Shown here one piece after another: positions 12,701-24,089 of a stretch of 64,000 nt of DNA. The DNA comes from Melitaea cinxia. Its lineage: Eukaryota; Arthropoda; Insecta; Lepidoptera; Nymphalidae. Position 1 is the stretch's first letter, and every line of letters starts with the position of its first letter. Made by a program: the position numbers and the translations under genes. Under the pieces are notes generated by a model, which worked only from the letters and a program-made list of their open reading frames with translations, made no database searches and was not told the origin of the DNA. The stretch is taken from contig NC_059396.1 of the NCBI RefSeq assembly GCF_905220565.1, forward strand, positions 8,405,206 to 8,469,205, read 5' to 3'.

Positions 12701-14516
12701 ATTGGTTATAATATATTTTGTGATTGAAATTATTATATAGGTGTTACATTGTTAAGGAATTAAAATCCGGTGCAGTGTCTGTTGGATTAAGTTTAATAGA
12801 TAACTAAAACGAGTTATATGATAAATATTGTTTATTAGTAGCAGGCGAAAAGAACTCACAGCATTTAGTTAACTTGTATAATATATTATGTAAATGAATA
12901 AATTGTGTAGTCAAAATCACACTAGGATTAGAATGGATTAGGCTTAAAACGACGTTCAAATTCAAATCAAAAATTCAGTTCAAAATCTCATTATCTTTTG
13001 TTTTAGATTGCTAAATTTGTTTTTAAAATTTAAGATATTCCCTGAAGTAAAGAGAAACATTGTGAAGAAACTTGCGTGTTTCAGACGAAATTTAAAGCAA
13101 AAAAAAAGAAGTAAAGAAGGAAAGAGTAGTATTGATTGAAATGAATTTACCAAAATAATTTATTGTTGAATTTTAAAATTGAAAAGGTTTATCTAGCAGT
13201 TACAGTTGAATAAGCATATTATAAAATCCTTTTAAAATTTGTTTTACTTTATAAAATTTAGTTAAAATTATTTCAGCAGTCGTTTACTGGCGTTTTCAAT
13301 GTTGAAAAATGGAAAACTTAAAATCTTATTGACTTTTTCTGTTAGATATTTTATATCGTTAATTTAATAGCAATAATAGCTTGTATTATCTTTTGTTTCT
13401 ATGTACATTGTTATTTACATTAATTTAATGTTCTAAACGATACCACAAGTAAACCACAATTTACTGCATAAAAACTGTATAGAACCGAATACTTTTTTAT
13501 GAATCGGATATTGTTAAAATTTTTTCGCCTCTGACATGTTGCTATAATTTTGTTAATTGAAACTACACACTAAAAAAACTACGCATCGAGATATATTAAT
13601 AATAGAATTTAAAGTACGTTTACGTTTTAAAGTGAACTCATTTTCTCAGTAAAAAATCTATTCGATTTACTTTTGTTCTTTTTTAAATACTTCCAGCTTT
13701 TCCTTCTTCAACAGTTTTCTTCTTTTGAAAGAATTCTTTTGTTGTCCTGCTGGTGATAGGAGTTTAAGAAAATGTTCATGCGGCGTTGTCATCGCAAAGA
13801 ATACCTAGTTAAACTTACTATACAGTTTTCAACTTCGGTTTCTTTCAATTTATATTTTCCGAAAGACTGTCTCCACACGTTGTACGACTGATTACATTTT
13901 TATACAGAAATATATTTATGGGTTTATTGTCGTAATAAACTTTAGGCATATACCATACAGACTCTCATAAACTTTTATTACGAGTTGTGTTATAGCCATA
14001 CTTAACGTTATTGTAAAAAATTTCAATTATTGCAATTATCTTTGGTGTGTTTATAACTATTTGCCTGTATGATAGTATATGTTTATAAATATAATTACGT
14101 ATTTAGTTTCAGTCGAAAATCCTTTGTTGTAATAATCAATCAATTTGTATTATTTGAAATATTGTCTGAAAGCTCTCAAAATCAAAAAAATATGAATCTG
14201 CATAAAGGAAGGATGCTTCGACACACGACTACACATTTCGAGTAGCGTGATAAAATGTACTCGTCGAGAACTTTGTGACCGACCAACCAAAATCGGTGGC
14301 ATGATTTTTAATCGAGCATCGGAAAAATGGTTGGTCTCAACTGGCTTTTGTTCATTGAAAACAATGCCTTCAGGATTTTCGACTTTAGAATGATTACGAG
14401 CCGTGATTATTAAGAAAGTAATGAACTTTTATTTAATGTAATAAATATAAAACGTGGATAATCTAGTATCAAATACATATGGGATGTGAAGAATATTATT
14501 TAAATGAATACGATAA
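9745..14516. other. Gene-poor AT-rich stretch
   Basis: No gene is supported. A decayed SINE-like piece lies at about 11165-11295: GGATTGAAATCGCGACC resembles a reversed B box, followed by CTGCACTAACGC, an A-box-like stretch. A GC-richer patch at about 11505-11720 and a possible 68-bp micro-exon at 10950-11017 are unexplained. The remainder, including 12-14.5 kb, shows only AT-rich sequence. Confidence 0.5.
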
Positions 14517-14787
14517 GGCCCCGTTCACACAGACCGGCTCGGAGAGCATCGGCCTGCTTTTTTCTTTTCACACAGACCGGGTCGTATACGCTTGGAATTG
14601 GCCGGAGCGGAGCCGCCAACTATTTCACATCGACCGGCTGGGAAGAGATCTGAAAGCGGGTGCGGTTGGATGTGCTCGGAGCCGGTCGGATGCGCTCGGA
14701 GTCGGGTGGATACACTACAAAGGCAGTGCCAGTATTCCGCGCAGTCTAAGTTTTGTTTTCGGTGTGTTAACGTGTGCTTTTCGAAAC

Positions 14788-17030
14788 ATGGATTTAGATA
14801 GCTCCGACGAAGAAATATATTTGTTAGCAAGATTACTTGAAATAGAACATAGGAAACGTAAGCGCAAGCGGAAACAAATATGGGTAAAACATATTTGGAA
14901 AAACAGACTAATCCATGGGGAGTTTCACACCATTTTCGAGGAATTGAAGAGAGATAGCCTAAAATTTTATGAGTATTATCGTATGGAATATTGGCAATTT
15001 TTGAAATTGACAGATTTGTTAAGAGTACATATAACAAAAAAGACTACAAATTATCGTTGCACCATTACAGCCGAAGAAAGGTTAACGGTAACTTTAAGGT
15101 AAATAAAAAACAATTATTTATACTAATCATGTTATTTAGATCACAAAATCACAGCCCTCCATTTATTAAGCAGTGTTTACGTTAATGAAATGTAAATTAC
15201 TTATACTAATCATGTTAAATAACACAAACATCTAAATAGATCACAAAATCACAGCCCTCCATTTATTAAGCATTATTTACGTTAATGAAATGTAATTAAA
15301 TAGAACAGATTTGTGTGTGTTTAATTATTATTATTATAATTATTATTGTTTTTGATTGTTTATTATTTTGTATTTTGTGTGCTGGTATTGTACCCGTAAG
15401 TAGTCTGATCTGGATAGTTTTGAGGAATATAGGTTTCGTTTGACACTAGGTAAGTAGATTGATTAGTCGATGGCGGTGAATTTATAGACAAAGAATAATT
15501 CAAATCTGTACTATTTTCATACAGACTTAATTCAGCTTCATTAACAATGTTAAACACGCGCCTTTTAATTCGTGCTTGGACTTCTTTTGGGAATGTTTCC
15601 ACTGTATCTGACATAGACAAAAAAAAATTACGTAATGCCTTGTCACGGGGTGTAGTATTTCTTTTTTCTTCAAGATACTCTTCGAAAACCGTAGCAACAT
15701 CTTTGCTTAAGCGTGGTCTCTTTTTCGAGCCAGAAGTACTTGCAAGCGATTCAACTTCAGAATGGTCAGAACGTTTAGATGATGTCGATGGTGGTGGTAT
15801 TGGTGTGCCAGGCTCTGAATCATCCGATGATAATGTTACATTAGATATTTGGTTTCGATTGCGAAAAAATGGTATTATAAAAGAAAGTTCTTTTTCAAAT
15901 TTTATCAATTTGGACGTAGTTGCACCATCGCCACTCTTGCCTTTTCGGTTATAATAGGCTTTTCTGAAGTTATCTCGCAGTTTCTTCCAACGATCCTGGC
16001 ACTGCGTCACTGGAAAGAACAGAAATGAAAAATTAATAACATAACTCTTTTTTATTTTATAGTTCGTTTTGGTACGGCAGTCTTATATTTCTATTTTGTG
16101 TGTTTGTTTTATTTTTACAGATTCCTCATCACTGGTTGCAGTTTCAAAAACTTGTCATTTAATTTTCGAATGGGAATTTCTACAGTTCATTCAATTATTC
16201 ATGAGACAATCAGAGTAATTTGTGATGTTTTGATGCCCATAGTTATGCAGATGCCAGATGAAGAAATGTGGGAAAAGGTTTCACGTGATTTCTTTAATAT
16301 TTGGAATTTTCCTAACTGTTTGGGCGCTATAGACGGAAAGCATGTCAATATACAGGCACCAGATAATAGTGGAAGCTTATACTATAATTATAAAAACTTT
16401 TTCAGTACAGTGTTACTAGCTGTGGTCGACGCGAAATACAGTTTTTTAATTGTTGATGTCGGATCATATGGTAAAAATAGCGACGGCGGAATTTTACAGA
16501 ATTCAAAATTTTGGAAAAAACTCAACACCAATAAGTTAAAGCTGCCCCCAAATAAACCTCTACCTAGTACCACTGAAAGCTTACCACATGTTTTTATAGG
16601 AGACGAGGCATTTCCTTTGAGCAATAATATATTGCGGCCGTATCCAAGAGAACAAGCAAGAACAGAATTATCAAAAAAAGTATTTAATCTGCGTTTAAGC
16701 AGGGCAAGAAAAGTCGTAGAATGTGCATTTGGAATGCTAACTCAAAGATTTGAAATTTATCAAAAACGAATGAAAATTCAGCCGAAGTACTGTGATTTAA
16801 TTATATTAGCAACTACATGTTTACATAATTTTTTAATAGAAAATCGGACGCCAGGACAAGAGAATGAATTTCACAGCAATATAAATTTATTAACAGCAAT
16901 AACAGACAATAATAATGAAAACAGTTCTAATAGCGACGCAGTTCTAACCACAAGGAATAAATTTAAGGATTATTTTTCATCAAGTGCTGCTTTAGATTGG
17001 CAAGATCAAGTGGCTACGCGAGTTTCTTAA
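14788..17030 (+). CDS. Harbinger transposase (DDE_Tnp_4), two exons, intact
   Basis: Exon 1 is 14788-15098 and exon 2 is 16121-17030. The donor AAG|GTAAAT and acceptor TTTTTACAG| join in phase to give ...TVTLRFLITGCSFKNLS, and LRFL.TG is the family's usual sequence at this place. The product is 406 residues. A basic stretch RKRKRKRK (22-29) is a likely nuclear signal. It is followed by WVKHIWKNR and GEFHTIFEEL, typical of the N-terminal part. The catalytic domain has GAIDGKHV (D175), GDEAFPL (D265) and RKVVECAFGML (E304), with a further conserved SDGGI (D225). This enzyme excises and integrates the transposon. The start was chosen as the first ATG in the frame inside the element that gives the usual family N-terminus. 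AATAAA at 17040 follows the stop by about 10 bases. No stop or frameshift was seen. Confidence 0.92.
15119..15296. repeat. Imperfect 100-bp direct duplication in the transposase intron
   Basis: Blocks GATCACAAAATCACAGCCCT and CCATTTATTAAGCA occur at about 15139-15172 and again at 15239-15272, each followed by TTTACGTTAATGAAATGTAA. TATACTAATCATGTTA also occurs twice, but only 82 bp apart. The duplication lies between the transposase donor and the end of the antisense gene. Confidence 0.8.
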
Positions 17031-17373
17031 GTTATATTTAATAAAAATTGTCTACTACATAAGTATATTCTAACGATCAGATACTCAAACGAGTTTTTAA
17101 AGTAAGGGCGCATTTAAACTCATGTTATTCCTATTTTGACTTTGAATCTAACACGTCGCAGCACGAGTTTAAGAAGCCCTTGCTTTAAAATTCGTTTGAG
17201 TATCTGGGGGTAGGTGTAAAACAATGAAAACCTTACTTACCACTTATTCCGAGACATTTGCTAATTTCCTCCCATGCATTGTCTTTCATTATCCGATCGC
17301 TATATGATGGCTTGGTTATGTCAAATAAACACTCATATTTTGACACGAGTATTATTAATTTTTCATCATTCAT
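15363..17373 (-). CDS. MADF-BESS accessory protein of the Harbinger element, two exons
   Basis: Exon 1 is 17373-17241 and exon 2 is 16009-15363. The donor AGTG|GTAAGTAAGG and acceptor TTCTTTCCAG|TGACG join as ...CLGISVTQCQDRWKKLRDNF, restoring a continuous MADF domain (about residues 3-90). The product is 259 residues. It begins MNDEKLIILVSKYECLFD, a canonical MADF start, so the ATG at 17373 is well supported. A KKRPR basic patch lies at 140-144. A BESS-like motif (DKALRNFFLSMSDTVETF) falls at about 167-184 and the conserved region runs to about 204. MADF domains bind DNA and BESS mediates protein contacts; the likely role is binding the element's subterminal repeats. AATAAA overlaps the stop codon (15359-15364). 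The whole transposase exon 2 lies inside its intron. Confidence 0.88.
17078..17206. repeat. Inverted repeat (hairpin) inside the Harbinger element
   Basis: CAGATACTCAAACGAGTTTT at 17078-17097, continuing to 17111, pairs with the complement at 17175-17206 (ending TTCGTTTGAGTATCTG). The arms are about 32-34 bp with a few mismatches, around a loop of about 63 bp in which AAACTCATG and CACGAGTTT may extend the pairing. It sits just after the transposase polyadenylation signal and within the MADF intron. It could be a small inserted MITE or a transcript hairpin. Confidence 0.75.
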
Positions 17374-17447
17374 CTTTTCGTACAAGTACGCACAACTATT
17401 ACGTTCAAATGTTGCTATCAAAATGGCGGTCGGCGCGGCCGCAGCGG

Positions 17448-17633
17448 GCACGCAATCGGAGCCGATCGGCTACGCGATAGAGAAAGAGCACGCAATCGGA
17501 GCCCATCGGCTGCGCGAGCGAGAAAGAGCACGCAATCGGAGCCGACAGGCTGCGCAAGCGAGAAAGAGCACGCAATCAGAGCCGATCGGCTGCGCGAGCG
17601 AGAAAGAGCACGCAAGCGGAGCCGGTCGGCTCC
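17448..17633. repeat. 40-bp subterminal tandem repeats of the Harbinger element
   Basis: The segment CGCAATCGGAGCC starts at 17451, 17491, 17531, 17571 (as CGCAATCAGAGCC) and 17611 (as CGCAAGCGGAGCC). This is an exact 40-bp period with GCGCGAGCGAGAAAGAGCA between. The last unit ends GGAGCCGGTCGGCTCC, which resembles the TIR core GACCGGCTCGGAG. Related motifs occur near the left end (14640-14710). The array lies between the MADF start codon and the right TIR, so it is both a probable protein-binding array and the promoter-proximal DNA of the MADF gene. Confidence 0.85.
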
Positions 17634-17790
17634 TTTTATTACTTCACACGAAGCGCGTTCAGGCATTTTTAATGACAAAAAAGGTGCAAATGCAAAAATA
17701 AACTTTACTACAATCACTCAAAACACTGTTTCCAACGTGATAAAAATCTGCTCTCCTCTCCGAGCCGGTCTGTGTGAACGGACCCTATGG

Positions 17791-18386
17791 GGCCACTCAT
17801 TAATTACGTAAGCATGATTTTGACAATGTTTAACCCCCGTTCCCCCTAATAAAATGTTAGAAAGGATCAGTTACACTGAACATAAACATCTCAATAGAGT
17901 CCTTTGTCTAAATAATAATAATAATAGTAATCTAATGTATACGAATCCTACATGACTGACATCTTTATGTAATTCACTATTATTAAATTATTTTTGAAAA
18001 CCTTTTCGTGTGAAGAAATATTTACTAAACAGTTAGAATCAAGACTAAATGTTTTTTCGACATTGTTTTTGTATATGATGCGATACTAATTGAAAATAAA
18101 ACATGCCATACATAATGCGATTCTTTTATTATATTTAAAACTATTCATTATTTGTAAAACAGGTTAACATTTATAAACAGCTCATCTTGATACATTTTTT
18201 ACCTTCCAGAGACTAATGAAATATGGTCCCGCCAAACCACTTGATCACGCGATTCTAATATAAGATATCGACTTGGAAATTACTACGTAAGAATCTTTTT
18301 GGTGTCCCCCTCCCCAAAGTAAGAGTATGTAGAGATTTTTCCAATCCTCCTCTCCCCCGGGATCCTTACGTAATTAATGAATGGCC
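17791..18386. mobile_element. 596-bp MITE with ACGTAATTAATGA inverted ends
   Basis: The left end GGCCACTCATTAATTACGTA (17791-17810) matches the reverse complement of the right end, TACGTAATTAATGAATGGCC (18367-18386), with one mismatch. There is no coding capacity. C-rich blocks (AACCCCCGTTCCCCC; GGTGTCCCCCTCCCC) lie just inside each end. It starts five bases after the Harbinger right end. I recognise the terminal motif as a widespread insect MITE type but cannot assign a superfamily. Confidence 0.8.
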
Positions 18387-18679
18387 TTAAGATCTACGAC
18401 GTCAATTACATCGTTTCTTTATACTACCATTTAAATTTTGTATAATTTAACGAAATTTAGAGTAATGTGTACGTATTCTACATACATTCTACATGTATTT
18501 AAATTATTTAACCTATTTAATTATTTCTATTAAAATCTTAAATTCATAGAAAATAAACTACAACTGAGATAGATATTGTATAGATATTTTACGTGTTTGA
18601 AATCGAATTGAAGAATTTGCGGAGTAACAGATATATGTCATTTTTCTTTGCATGTAAAAAACTAATATTCCTTATCTAA

Positions 18680-18737
18680 CAAACACACACACTTACACAC
18701 ATTCACACACACACACACACACATACACATACACATG
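18680..18737. repeat. (CA)n microsatellite, interrupted
   Basis: An interrupted CA/ACACAC tract with TT and TA interruptions. Confidence 0.9.
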
Positions 18738-18749
18738 CGTACATACATG

Positions 18750-19531
18750 TACAGTACTAATTAGACTTCTACTGTAAGCATAATAAGTCCCACATAACAG
18801 TCGGATACGGTGGATGTCTCATTTCGGTTGAACATTCAGATTTATACTGATAAGGCATTTGCTTAACGAGCGAAACGATTATCTTAACAGATAGTACAGT
18901 ATTGAGAAAGGGCAGCGGTGTACAAAGGGGAAATGCGGGGCGCTTTGTTTGAAATCTACTAGTCAACAACTATTTAAAATACTGGTATCTGAATTTCAGA
19001 TTTAACTTTAGCTGAGCAGTGTAAAGGATTTTGTAATTGTAATTTAATATTGTTATATTAACGTACCATTTTTTAATATTATTATGGAAGAGTTTTTTTA
19101 GGAAGTTAGTTACAATTATGATAAATTTATAAATAACAAAAATTATATGAGCTTTGATGGTCACATTGTAGCATTATCGTTGAATTAAATCTAAACTATG
19201 TTAATGCTAAATCTAATTATGTGTGTAATTTAGGGCAGTAGATTATTCCATAAAGAAAATAATATAGCTATTTTAAATGCTGAAGCCTGAAGTATATTAT
19301 GAATGTAAGCTTAGAAAACATTTATCAAAAGTACGAACAAACAAGGCGCTTGTTTGGGACAGTTCATCGATTCTATTCCCCATTTCTTTTGAAGTTCTGA
19401 TACTAGCGAGCTAAGGGATACCCAGTAAAGTATAAAGTTGATTTAACTATCATTATAAATATTTAGTTAAGTAATATAACGTTATCTGTTATATATTTGA
19501 TATTATCGAATCGTCTTAAAGACGTTGAATT
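18750..19531. other. Gene-free AT-rich stretch
   Basis: No gene or repeat that I recognise. Open frames are short and low-complexity. Confidence 0.55.
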
Positions 19532-19544
19532 AGTTTATCTACAT

Positions 19545-19887
19545 CAATTCAGCCTAATCACCTAGTCACCTAGTCATTGCTGCAAATAAGCCTCCACAAG
19601 TTCGCGTCAAAAATGGAGTGAACTCATGTGTTTTGCCCATAGTCACCACGCTGGGCAGGCGGGTTGGTAACCGCAGGCCTTGCAGGCCGCTGGCTTTGTC
19701 ACACCGAAGACGTTACTGCCTGTATATTTCAAAGCCTTTAAGCTTTTAAGTTTGCCAGCTTTTTAAGTTTCAAGGTGCTAGTGGAACTGTGTTATACCTT
19801 AGTCGCCTCTTACGACATCTCAAGAAGAAAGGGGATGGTTATGTTCTTAATGCCGTAACCATACAGCAACCGTAACCACACAGCAGC
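19545..19887 (-). mobile_element. Short RTE-tailed retroelement, copy 3 (diverged)
   Basis: The same 343-bp length as copy 1, but clearly more diverged, with small internal changes (for example CTTTAAGCTTTTAAGTTTGC). A 13-bp duplication AGTTTATCTACAT flanks it at 19532-19544 and 19888-19900. The ATC tail has been replaced by CACCTAGTCACCTAGTCA. The preserved duplication makes the boundaries firm. Confidence 0.88.
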
Positions 19888-19914
19888 AGTTTATCTACAT
19901 ATAATTGTGTTTGC

Positions 19915-20512
19915 TCGCAAACGAAAAAAAAAACCGACTTCAATTACATAGACGAGTAATACAACGTAGATCGATGAAAAAATAGTCAAGTAACTACGCG
20001 TTATCAAAGATTACTCAAAAAGTAGTTATCAGATCTCAATAAAATTTATATGTGACTATATGACAAACATCAGCTATCGATTAAATTAAAAATTATCAAA
20101 ATCGGTACACCCAGTAAAAAGTTATTGCGGATTTTCAAGAAGTTCCCTCGATTTCTCTGGGATCCCATCATCAGATCCTGGTTTCCTTATCATGATACTA
20201 AATTTGGGATATCTCCTTTCCAACAAAAAAAGAATTATCAAAATCGGTACATCCAGTAGAAAGTTATGCGGTATAATACAACGTAGGTCGACGAAAAAAG
20301 CGTCAAGTAAAAACGCATTATTAGATATAACTCGAAAAGTAGTTGTTAGATCTCAAATAAATTTAAATGGGACCAATTGGCACACACCACCTTTCGATTA
20401 AAATAAAATTTGTCGAAATCGGTCCACACGGTCAAAAGTTCTGATGTAACATACATAAAAAAAAAAATACAGTCGAATTGAGAACCTCCTCCTTTTTTGG
20501 AAGTCGGTTAAA
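19915..20512 (-). repeat. ACCGACTTC-bounded repeat, complete copy
   Basis: The left end reads GCTCGCAAACG then an A-run and CCGACTTCAATTACAT. The right end reads CTCCTCCTTTTTTGGAAGTCGGTTA. The termini therefore form an inverted ACCGACTTC...GAAGTCGGT pair about 590 bp apart. The interior contains two staggered AATTATCAAAATCGGTAC blocks (near 20092 and 20233), the remnant of the 142-bp internal duplication seen at 44888. Open frames here have no recognisable product. Confidence 0.8.
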
Positions 20513-23224
20513 AATAAATAAAAGAATATTTGCAGCCCCCTAAGAAATATTTCAAGAGGTGAGGTGTGAAATACGGTACGGGGCGAAATAAATTGTGTTA
20601 GTTCAGTGTTAAAGCTTAGATATAAAGCAAAAGTATCAATAGTGTAATCTCAACTCTTGGTTTGTGCCACTTCTTAATCTAAGAGTCCGTTTAAATTTAA
20701 CAAATGTTTTAAACGACTCTTAAAGGAACATACATCAATGCAAAAATGGTTCAAAGATGTAATTGAGATATGAAGTTAAATGAAACTTTTGATATAAAAT
20801 TTCTGTTCTTTGAATTTATATTATATTTCGTCTATTCAGGAAAGATAGTTATGGTTTAAGGATAGGTATGAATAAGGAAATATGTTTATTCTAGGGTCGC
20901 TTCGCTTCCGCTTTCTATTTAAAATGCTTCATAGATTGCTAACCGACTTAAAACAGAAGTTGGTTTTATACTCGCTGGTATTTTTTTTTTGTGAATATTT
21001 GCAAGATTTTCACAAATAATGCATTATTATTTATTTGGAGAGGGCGTCTGTTATATAATATATATTATATAGCTTATATTTATATATGTATCCTAGAAAG
21101 GTTCACCCGTGATCAAAATCAGGATTTTTCAAAATTGGTGTTTTCATAAAATACGTGATATTAATACAAATATTAGGTCAAAAGAGTATAGCTATAACTT
21201 CGTTACAATTTCCGATATGGCCTAAAAAAGACGGTGTCTATATTTGATTGCATTCTTGCCCTCTTTTATTTCTATCATATGTAGCAGACGTGAAAATACA
21301 GTTGCTATTTCAAACTTCAAACTCGGTGTATATTGAGCTCTTGCAGTGGCTTAGTCTGGAACTCCTTGACCTATTGTGTTCAAGGTCAATATTTTCAAGA
21401 GGTTCTTTTTGTGTCATCTCATAAATTTACCATATTTGTTGCAATGTTGGAGCGGTTTTTTATATACAATCGTTCTCCGCATCGTTTTTGCTTTTCATTT
21501 CGTAATCCCGTCTTTAATAATAAAAAAAATATCGTTCTCTCTTTTAATAATAATAAAAAAACAGGAACAGACGGTAGATGGCGTCGTTCGATATAAGTTT
21601 TAATACCATGTATTAATATCCATTAATTACCGCGCTACTAAGCGTTTCGGTATTTCATACTACGAGTATATACTCCGTATATATTAGCTATTTCATATTC
21701 GAAGACTAAGGGATATAATATTATCAAAAGGCATTTAAGATGGAAATGGTCTAGTGTTTGTGGCGGCAGAACATAGCTTAAGTTTTAGTTGAGTGACCCA
21801 CGACATTACTGGGGAACTCTGAGCCATGGAATTAAATGTCTTTATTTGGTCGGTCGGGGAAATACTGCCAGTAAAGGACTATTACTTAGATATTATAATT
21901 AAGGTTGCAATTTAACGATATACGGGCAGCATGCAGATAGCGGAACTAATCGAACTGCTCTATTTCAAATTTACTGGTTGATTTTCTACAGCTGAAATTG
22001 CGCAACGTACGTATAATATAAACAATATTGTCATCGATCAAAAACACCATAGAAGAAATATAATCAGCCGAGATGTCTTAATAAAATTTGTTAGCTGGTC
22101 GATCACATTTTATTTCTATAAATTAATATATTTTTACTATATTAAAGAAAGAACTCATTGAGCGTTTATTTTTTCTGTTCGCTGTGGAAGGAAACATACG
22201 ATACCGGCGTATACGGTCAAGTTGTCGCCCCCGGTGGTCGCTGAAATACCCGGAAGCTTGGCGGAAAGAGATGGCAATCGAGATTGTTAGCTGATACTTA
22301 GATATGTACCTACACACGTCTAGTCACTTCCAAAAGAAATAAATTTCAAAATAAATAAATGATAAGTAAACAATTTCGTGGTAGTCTACGTTCCGCGCTG
22401 TTTTACTAGAAATTTACAGTAATATGCGTAATGATGCTGTAGAATGCACTTCCCTCAAATATTGCTTACACGTCGGCCATAATTAAAAGTCGCTCTGTGT
22501 GGTCTTACGAAGACTCGAACAATTAAGATTATGACAAATCTCATCGGAATTTAAATGTCAAGATTCTTCACAATGTTCAGTTCCTATATCGTACAAAGAT
22601 AAAATTCAACACATACATACATGTCACACATACTCGAAAAACACTGCATTGGGTAGGAACTTAACGTAAGATCCTGAGTTTAATTGAAATCCGTTAAATT
22701 AAACTTTCGAATTCACAATATGTGTAAGATTTGGTATATATTTTTATTATATTTGTTTCAATTTATATTACTTCGAAGAATTCTATTATCTTTAGAAAAA
22801 AATCGATTTAAGAATAACACAAAAACCTTTCATTGTCATGACTAATAGCAAAAAGTTATTTAGCGCAATCTGTTTATATTACTATGAAAAAAAAACATTT
22901 TATGTTCCATTGATAAAATTAAATCTTATTAGAACGAAGAGAAGAAAAAGCAATATCCGCTATAAGAATTCTTGTTACGAGTGCGGGAAAGCGGTCGTTT
23001 TCTAGCGTTTAAAATTAGAGTGGTAATGAAAAATTCTTCGTATTTAAATACGAAGGAGCTCAAGGAGATTCCTTAAAATATCTTATAAAGAAAAGACATA
23101 ATTATGGTAACATTGTTACTTAAGTATTACTAAATGTTAGTACATTACAAATCTTAACTACATTAAATTATACATTAGGTACATGAGATGTTTTATGAAA
23201 TATTTAATTTTATGTAATATTTTA
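20513..23224. other. Gene-free stretch with two GC-richer patches
   Basis: No gene is supported. GC-richer, non-repetitive patches at about 22180-22330 and 22380-22540 stand out from the background, but have no long ATG-initiated frame or clear splice pair. Confidence 0.5.
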
Positions 23225-23352
23225 ATTTTATATATTTTTTAAACTTTATTACACGCAAAAAAGAAGATACATTTTAGAACGATTAGATACATAAACAAAT
23301 AACGTATGCAAAGGCGGCCTTATCGCTTATAGCGATCTCTTCCAGGCAACAT
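23225..23352 (-). mobile_element. LINE 3'-end fragment (GGAAGAGATCGCT type)
   Basis: On the minus strand the block TTGCCTGGAAGAGATCGCT followed by AAGGCCGCC-like sequence matches the fragments at 34660-34735 and 58606-58665. A TTTATT-containing AT-rich tail lies at the left. I recognise this as the conserved 3' tail of a lepidopteran LINE. There is no coding part. Confidence 0.65.
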
Positions 23353-23675
23353 TATGAAAGGTTAAAGAAAATAAAAGAATGTAATATTTATATGTATAAA
23401 TATAATATATGGCATCATAAACGAATCTATGAAGCGATATTGTCCTGAATGGATCAGATGGTAGTTCAGTCGGTATAATCACAAACGTTTTAATGAAAGC
23501 ATCACTCACAGATGTCACGTGTCTGCTTTTCCTGTGGGTGTGAGTGTTATTTACGGCACTTTTCCAGAAGTATTTGCTATTATATCTTTTATATATTTCT
23601 ATTTTATTGGATTTTAACCGCCATAAACAGGATTTTGATTATATAAAAAAAATAAACGATTCAGACTCAACGGCC

Positions 23676-23791
23676 AAACACATGAGTGGAAAAAACACAT
23701 GAGTTTACGCCATTTTTGGGGCAAACTTATGGAGGCCTATGTCCAGCAGTGGACTGTATTAGGCTGAAGTGATGATGATGATGATGATGAT
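23676..23791 (+). mobile_element. Short RTE-tailed retroelement, copy 4 (5'-truncated)
   Basis: The 3' 116 bp of the family, ending in (ATG)n. A 12-bp duplication GACTCAACGGCC lies at 23664-23675 and 23792-23803. The target is itself a repeat: CTCAACGGCC(C)CCAGTAGGATATT recurs uninterrupted at about 47652-47680. This is a datable nested insertion. Confidence 0.9.
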
Positions 23792-24089
23792 GACTCAACG
23801 GCCCCAGTAGGATATTCAACAAACCCTTTAAATAAGAACTACTGCAATCATTGGTATGATAGATATTTATAGCAAGGGATAAGCAATTAGGGAGTGCTTT
23901 ACTCAGAGTAGTAACTAATGTAAGGGGTAACTGACTATAGTTGAATAGGACCGAATATTTTCCGATGAAATATTGGCATGATAGTAAAATTGGACGTGAC
24001 TAACAATATAGAAAATTTTAAATTTATGTACTAGCATTGATGGTAAATTTTAGTTTTGATTGGGTATTATATCTCTCTACAAATAAATA

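Larger units (their letters stand above)
14517..17785. mobile_element. Complete PIF/Harbinger DNA transposon
   Basis: The ends match as inverted repeats. The left end contains GTTCACACAGACCGGCTCGG (14523-14542), and its reverse complement lies at 17760-17779. Matching continues a few bases to either side, to a total of about 26 bp. TAA precedes the left end and TAT follows the right, close to the 3-bp TTA/TAA duplication of this superfamily but not identical. Between the ends lie a spliced DDE transposase on the plus strand and a spliced MADF-BESS DNA-binding protein on the minus strand, both uninterrupted. The TIR core TTCACACAGACCGG repeats at 14567-14580, and related CGGAGCCGGTCGG motifs occur near both ends. 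In known Harbinger elements the accessory DNA-binding protein helps recruit the transposase. This copy looks autonomous and fairly young. Confidence 0.92.

Noticed and set aside
14525..15037. 170-codon reverse frame across the Harbinger left end
   Set aside because: Antisense shadow of transposase exon 1 and the GC-rich TIR region; no domain match and no conserved start.
17258..17717. Arg/Ser/Ala-rich frames on both strands
   Set aside because: Produced by the 40-bp tandem repeats; the repetitive peptides reflect the DNA repeat, not a protein.
21372..21400. TCAAGGTCA nuclear-receptor-like half site, with TTGACC nearby in inverted orientation
   Set aside because: A single 9-bp match in a 64-kb AT-rich window is expected by chance, and no gene is near.
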